From NCBI GenBank assembly GCA_950060715.1, contig CATLVA010000061.1, forward strand, positions 1 to 7,531: a DNA stretch of 7,531 nucleotides, written 5' to 3'. Origin of the DNA: an uncultured Oligoflexia bacterium (lineage in GTDB: Bacteria; Bdellovibrionota; Bacteriovoracia; Bacteriovoracales; Bacteriovoracaceae). Made by a program: the position numbers and the translations under genes. This document shows, one piece after another, positions 5,533 to 7,531 of the stretch (its first letter is position 1; each line of letters begins with the position of its first letter). A model generated the notes under the pieces. The model was not told the DNA's origin, did not search any database, and saw only the letters and a program-made list of their open reading frames with translations.

Positions 5533-6565
5533 AACTTAAGATCTCGTTTTTAATCAATTCTGCAGCTGGAGTTTCAGAGCTAGCTGATACCCGCTCCCAA
5601 TCCCTCGCATTTCTTAGTCTAATCAGTGCATCGTAAACCTCTTTAGAAAGTTCATCAACTGATTTGTTATAATCCAAGATCTCAACTGGAAAGAGATTTT
5701 CTTCCTTTAAATTAAGTGCGTTATAGTACTGATGATTGTCTGTAGCATGAGGGAAAGGAATAATGATTGTCGGTCTTTTCACAACTCGAAGCTCGGATAC
5801 GGTAGATGCTCCTGATCTAGCTATAATAATATGGCTATTAGCGTACGCCTGCTGCATATCATCAATATATTCCAATTGTTCATAGGCGATACCTTCAGGT
5901 ACTTGAATATTCTTAAGCCCGTCTTTTCCAACCTGATGAACAATCTTAACGGGAAATTCAAACCCTCGCTCAATTATTTGAAAAATCACTTCGTTAATTT
6001 GAGCTGCACCTAGGCTTCCACCAAAAACCAAAATATTTAATGTGTTGGACTCCAAAGTTTTTGGAAACTGAATTTCACGCCTAATAGGATTTCCGACTAC
6101 GCGAATTTTCTTATCTGTAGCCTCAAGTCCTTTGGTGTTTTTAAAATTTAAAAAAATCAGATTGGCGACTTTCGCCAGTAATCTATTTGTCAGTCCCATG
6201 ACCGCATTTTGCTCAATGATAAAGATGGGAATTAATAAAAGTTTGGCTGCCATCAGAGTTGGTCCACAAACGTATCCTCCCGCACCTATAACTGCTTTAG
6301 GTCTGTTTGTTAAAAACTTCCAATAGAGCTGAAAAAATGAATAGAAGTTTTTTAAAAGATTGAGACTAAGTTTTATGGGATTTTTAGTTCTTAACGGTTG
6401 GCTTTTAATATGAGTTACATCCACATTTACAAAAAGCTTAATGTCTAAATAGCGCAACCCCGACACATAATGGACATCAAAGTCAGAGGAAAACTCCTCA
6501 CCCACGCTTAAAGCTGCATTGATATGCCCACCAGTTCCCCCAGCAGCGATATAGACCTTTTCCAT
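5516..6565 (-). CDS. murG: Lipid II synthase MurG (UDP-GlcNAc:lipid I GlcNAc transferase)
   Basis: MurG is a peripheral GT-B glycosyltransferase on the cytoplasmic face of the inner membrane that adds GlcNAc to lipid I to make lipid II. The 349 residues match the family length (355 in E. coli). Visible motifs are the N-terminal glycine loop GGTGGH (9-14), GAGGY (94-98), EQN followed by NR (118-128), VVGNPIRREI (156-165), the second glycine loop GGSLGA (182-187), and the donor-site motifs RSGASTVSEL (250-259) and IPFPHATDNHQYYNA (269-283). A basic and hydrophobic stretch around 61-86 fits the membrane-association patch. The ATG shares one base with the ftsW stop (TAATG). GGAG lies seven bases upstream of it, inside the ftsW coding sequence. 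Coupled translation with ftsW is likely. Nothing appears damaged. Confidence 0.98.
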   Translation of the reverse strand: MEKVYIAAGGTGGHINAALSVGEEFSSDFDVHYVSGLRYLDIKLFVNVDVTHIKSQPLRTKNPIKLSLNLLKNFYSFFQLYWKFLTNRPKAVIGAGGYVCGPTLMAAKLLLIPIFIIEQNAVMGLTNRLLAKVANLIFLNFKNTKGLEATDKKIRVVGNPIRREIQFPKTLESNTLNILVFGGSLGAAQINEVIFQIIERGFEFPVKIVHQVGKDGLKNIQVPEGIAYEQLEYIDDMQQAYANSHIIIARSGASTVSELRVVKRPTIIIPFPHATDNHQYYNALNLKEENLFPVEILDYNKSVDELSKEVYDALIRLRNARDWERVSASSETPAAELIKNEILSYVRNK

Positions 6566-7531
6566 TAAACGGCTCCGCTATTTGGTGCCTGATCAAACAT
6601 TTGAGATTTTTCACTAATTGCTGAAAATATCATTCCGATAACCCAGATATTACAAATAAATGAAGTTCCTCCATATGAGATAAATGGCAGATTTAAACCT
6701 TTTGTCGGAAGTAGGCCCAAAACAACACCCATATTTAAGAAAGCTTGTATTGAAATCGCAAAAATTAAACAAGCAACGATTTGTTGGTTTATTTTACTTT
6801 TGGTCGCAAGTGCTAGTTTAAATCCCAAGAAGGTGAAACCTAGAAATAACATCACCACGCAAAGAACACCAAAAAGCCCCAACTCTTCACCTAGTACACT
6901 CAAGATAAAGTCATTGTGAGCCTCTGGCAGATAAAAAAGTTTTTCGTTACTATTTCCAATACCCTGACCAAAGACATGTCCATTGGCAAAAGCAAGGTAA
7001 CTTTGAATGATTTGAAAGCCGCTATTTTGAGGATCTTTCCAAGGGTCTAAAAATACCATTAGCCTTCTTACCCTATAAGGTGCTGCAAATAACATAACCA
7101 AAACACCGCTGTTAACAATAACTAATCCGCCATAAAAAAGCTTACGTGGAAAATCTGAAATAAATGCGGCAAAACAAACAATGATCGCGATAATACTAAA
7201 GGATCCAAAATCTGGTTGGGCCAATAATAAAAGCATTGGCACAATAAAATGCAAACTATTAAGAAACTTCTCTTTTGTTGAATAAAAATCAAAGCGATTG
7301 AAATAATAAATGGCAGTTAAGCAGGCCGTGTATTTCATCATCTCACCTGGTTGGAAATTAAATCCAATAATATTTAACCAACGCTGAGAACCTTTAATGG
7401 ATATACCTAGTGGTGTGTGAGTGAGAAAAATTAAAAACGTAACGACACCGTTAAAGAGGTAGATATTTCTGAACCAAAACGACATCTTGGTTTTACTTGC
7501 AACTAAAGCGACTCCGGCGCCTAAAACCAGA
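6565..7531 (-). CDS. ftsW: Septal peptidoglycan glycosyltransferase FtsW (5' end truncated by window edge)
   Basis: FtsW is the SEDS-family polytopic membrane protein that polymerises lipid II at the septum with its partner transpeptidase. The frame is open to base 7531, so 321 C-terminal residues are visible and roughly the first 60-90 of a typical protein are missing. The methionine at 7485 is internal: the codons before it encode LVLGAGVALVASKTK, part of an upstream membrane segment, and the family needs more sequence on that side. Visible motifs are KGSQRWL, LLAQPDFGS, PYRVRRL..FLDPWKDP, GQGIGNS, LPEAHNDFI (its aspartate corresponds to the essential SEDS residue), GEELGLFG, and LLPTKGLNLPFISYGGTSF. 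Several hydrophobic membrane spans lie between them. RodA is the main alternative, but the direct link to murG and the LPEAH signature favour FtsW. The ftsW stop overlaps the murG start by one base. Confidence 0.95.
   Translation of the reverse strand, partial: LVLGAGVALVASKTKMSFWFRNIYLFNGVVTFLIFLTHTPLGISIKGSQRWLNIIGFNFQPGEMMKYTACLTAIYYFNRFDFYSTKEKFLNSLHFIVPMLLLLAQPDFGSFSIIAIIVCFAAFISDFPRKLFYGGLVIVNSGVLVMLFAAPYRVRRLMVFLDPWKDPQNSGFQIIQSYLAFANGHVFGQGIGNSNEKLFYLPEAHNDFILSVLGEELGLFGVLCVVMLFLGFTFLGFKLALATKSKINQQIVACLIFAISIQAFLNMGVVLGLLPTKGLNLPFISYGGTSFICNIWVIGMIFSAISEKSQMFDQAPNSGAV
6573..6576 (-). promoter_or_regulatory. Ribosome binding site of murG inside ftsW
   Basis: The minus strand reads GGAG, then seven bases, then the murG ATG at 6565. 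It is embedded in the last codons of ftsW. Together with the one-base TAATG overlap it supports this start and translational coupling. Confidence 0.65.

Larger units (their letters stand above)
1..7531 (-). other. dcw (division and cell wall) gene cluster, probably one or two transcription units
   Basis: All seven genes point the same way with overlapping or near-abutting ends from ftsW to the ftsQ-like gene, then one 86-nt gap, then ftsA and ftsZ 14 nt apart. The cluster runs off both ends of the window. ddl, which often sits between murB or murC and ftsQ in proteobacteria, is absent here. The 86-nt gap is the only plausible internal place for separate control of ftsA-ftsZ outside coding sequence. 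Confidence 0.85.

Noticed and set aside
5831..6326. Plus-strand open frames antisense to murG
   Set aside because: They are shadows of conserved MurG coding sequence with no independent signals.
7483..7485. ATG as the start of ftsW
   Set aside because: Coding sequence continues in frame upstream to the window edge with a hydrophobic segment, and the protein would lack its first membrane helices. It is an internal methionine.

Overview
The window is a seven-gene stretch of a dcw (division and cell wall) cluster, with every gene on the minus strand. In transcription order (high to low coordinate) it reads ftsW (5' end outside the window), murG, murC, murB, an ftsQ-like gene, ftsA, and ftsZ (3' end outside the window). 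Most of the DNA is coding. The only spacer of any size is 86 nt, between the ftsQ-like gene and ftsA. No gene-free stretch exceeds 300 bases, and I see no RNA gene, mobile element, CRISPR array or intrinsic terminator.

The organism looks like an AT-rich Gram-negative bacterium. The order ftsW-murG-murC-murB-ftsQ-ftsA-ftsZ is proteobacterial in style. The FtsZ N-terminus (MFEVAENI, then [10 protein letters not shown]) resembles what I recall of Bdellovibrio-type FtsZ. Together with the low GC, this suggests a Bdellovibrionota member of the Bacteriovorax/Halobacteriovorax kind. That is an inference from remembered families, not a search result.

Layout: 7531-6565 is FtsW, the septal SEDS glycosyltransferase. 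6565-5516 is MurG, which makes lipid II. 5532-4165 is MurC, the UDP-MurNAc:L-Ala ligase. 4178 (or 4214)-3294 is MurB, the UDP-MurNAc dehydrogenase. 3284-2538 is a divergent FtsQ-like protein. 2537-2452 is a spacer holding three consecutive inverted repeats. 2451-1198 is FtsA, and 1183-1 is FtsZ. The first four genes overlap or touch (TAATG at ftsW/murG, 17 nt at murG/murC, 14 or 50 nt at murC/murB), which indicates co-transcription and translational coupling. FtsA and FtsZ have much better Shine-Dalgarno sequences than the genes above them, consistent with their need for higher expression.

Functionally the genes link precursor synthesis (MurB and MurC in the cytoplasm, MurG at the inner membrane face) to septal polymerisation (FtsW) and to the Z-ring (FtsZ, its membrane anchor FtsA, and the FtsQ-like periplasmic scaffold). 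I did not find an undescribed system: this is a core housekeeping locus. The points worth a second look are the unusual N-terminus of the FtsQ-like protein, the structured leader in front of ftsA, the altered FAD-loop motif of MurB, and the absence of ddl.
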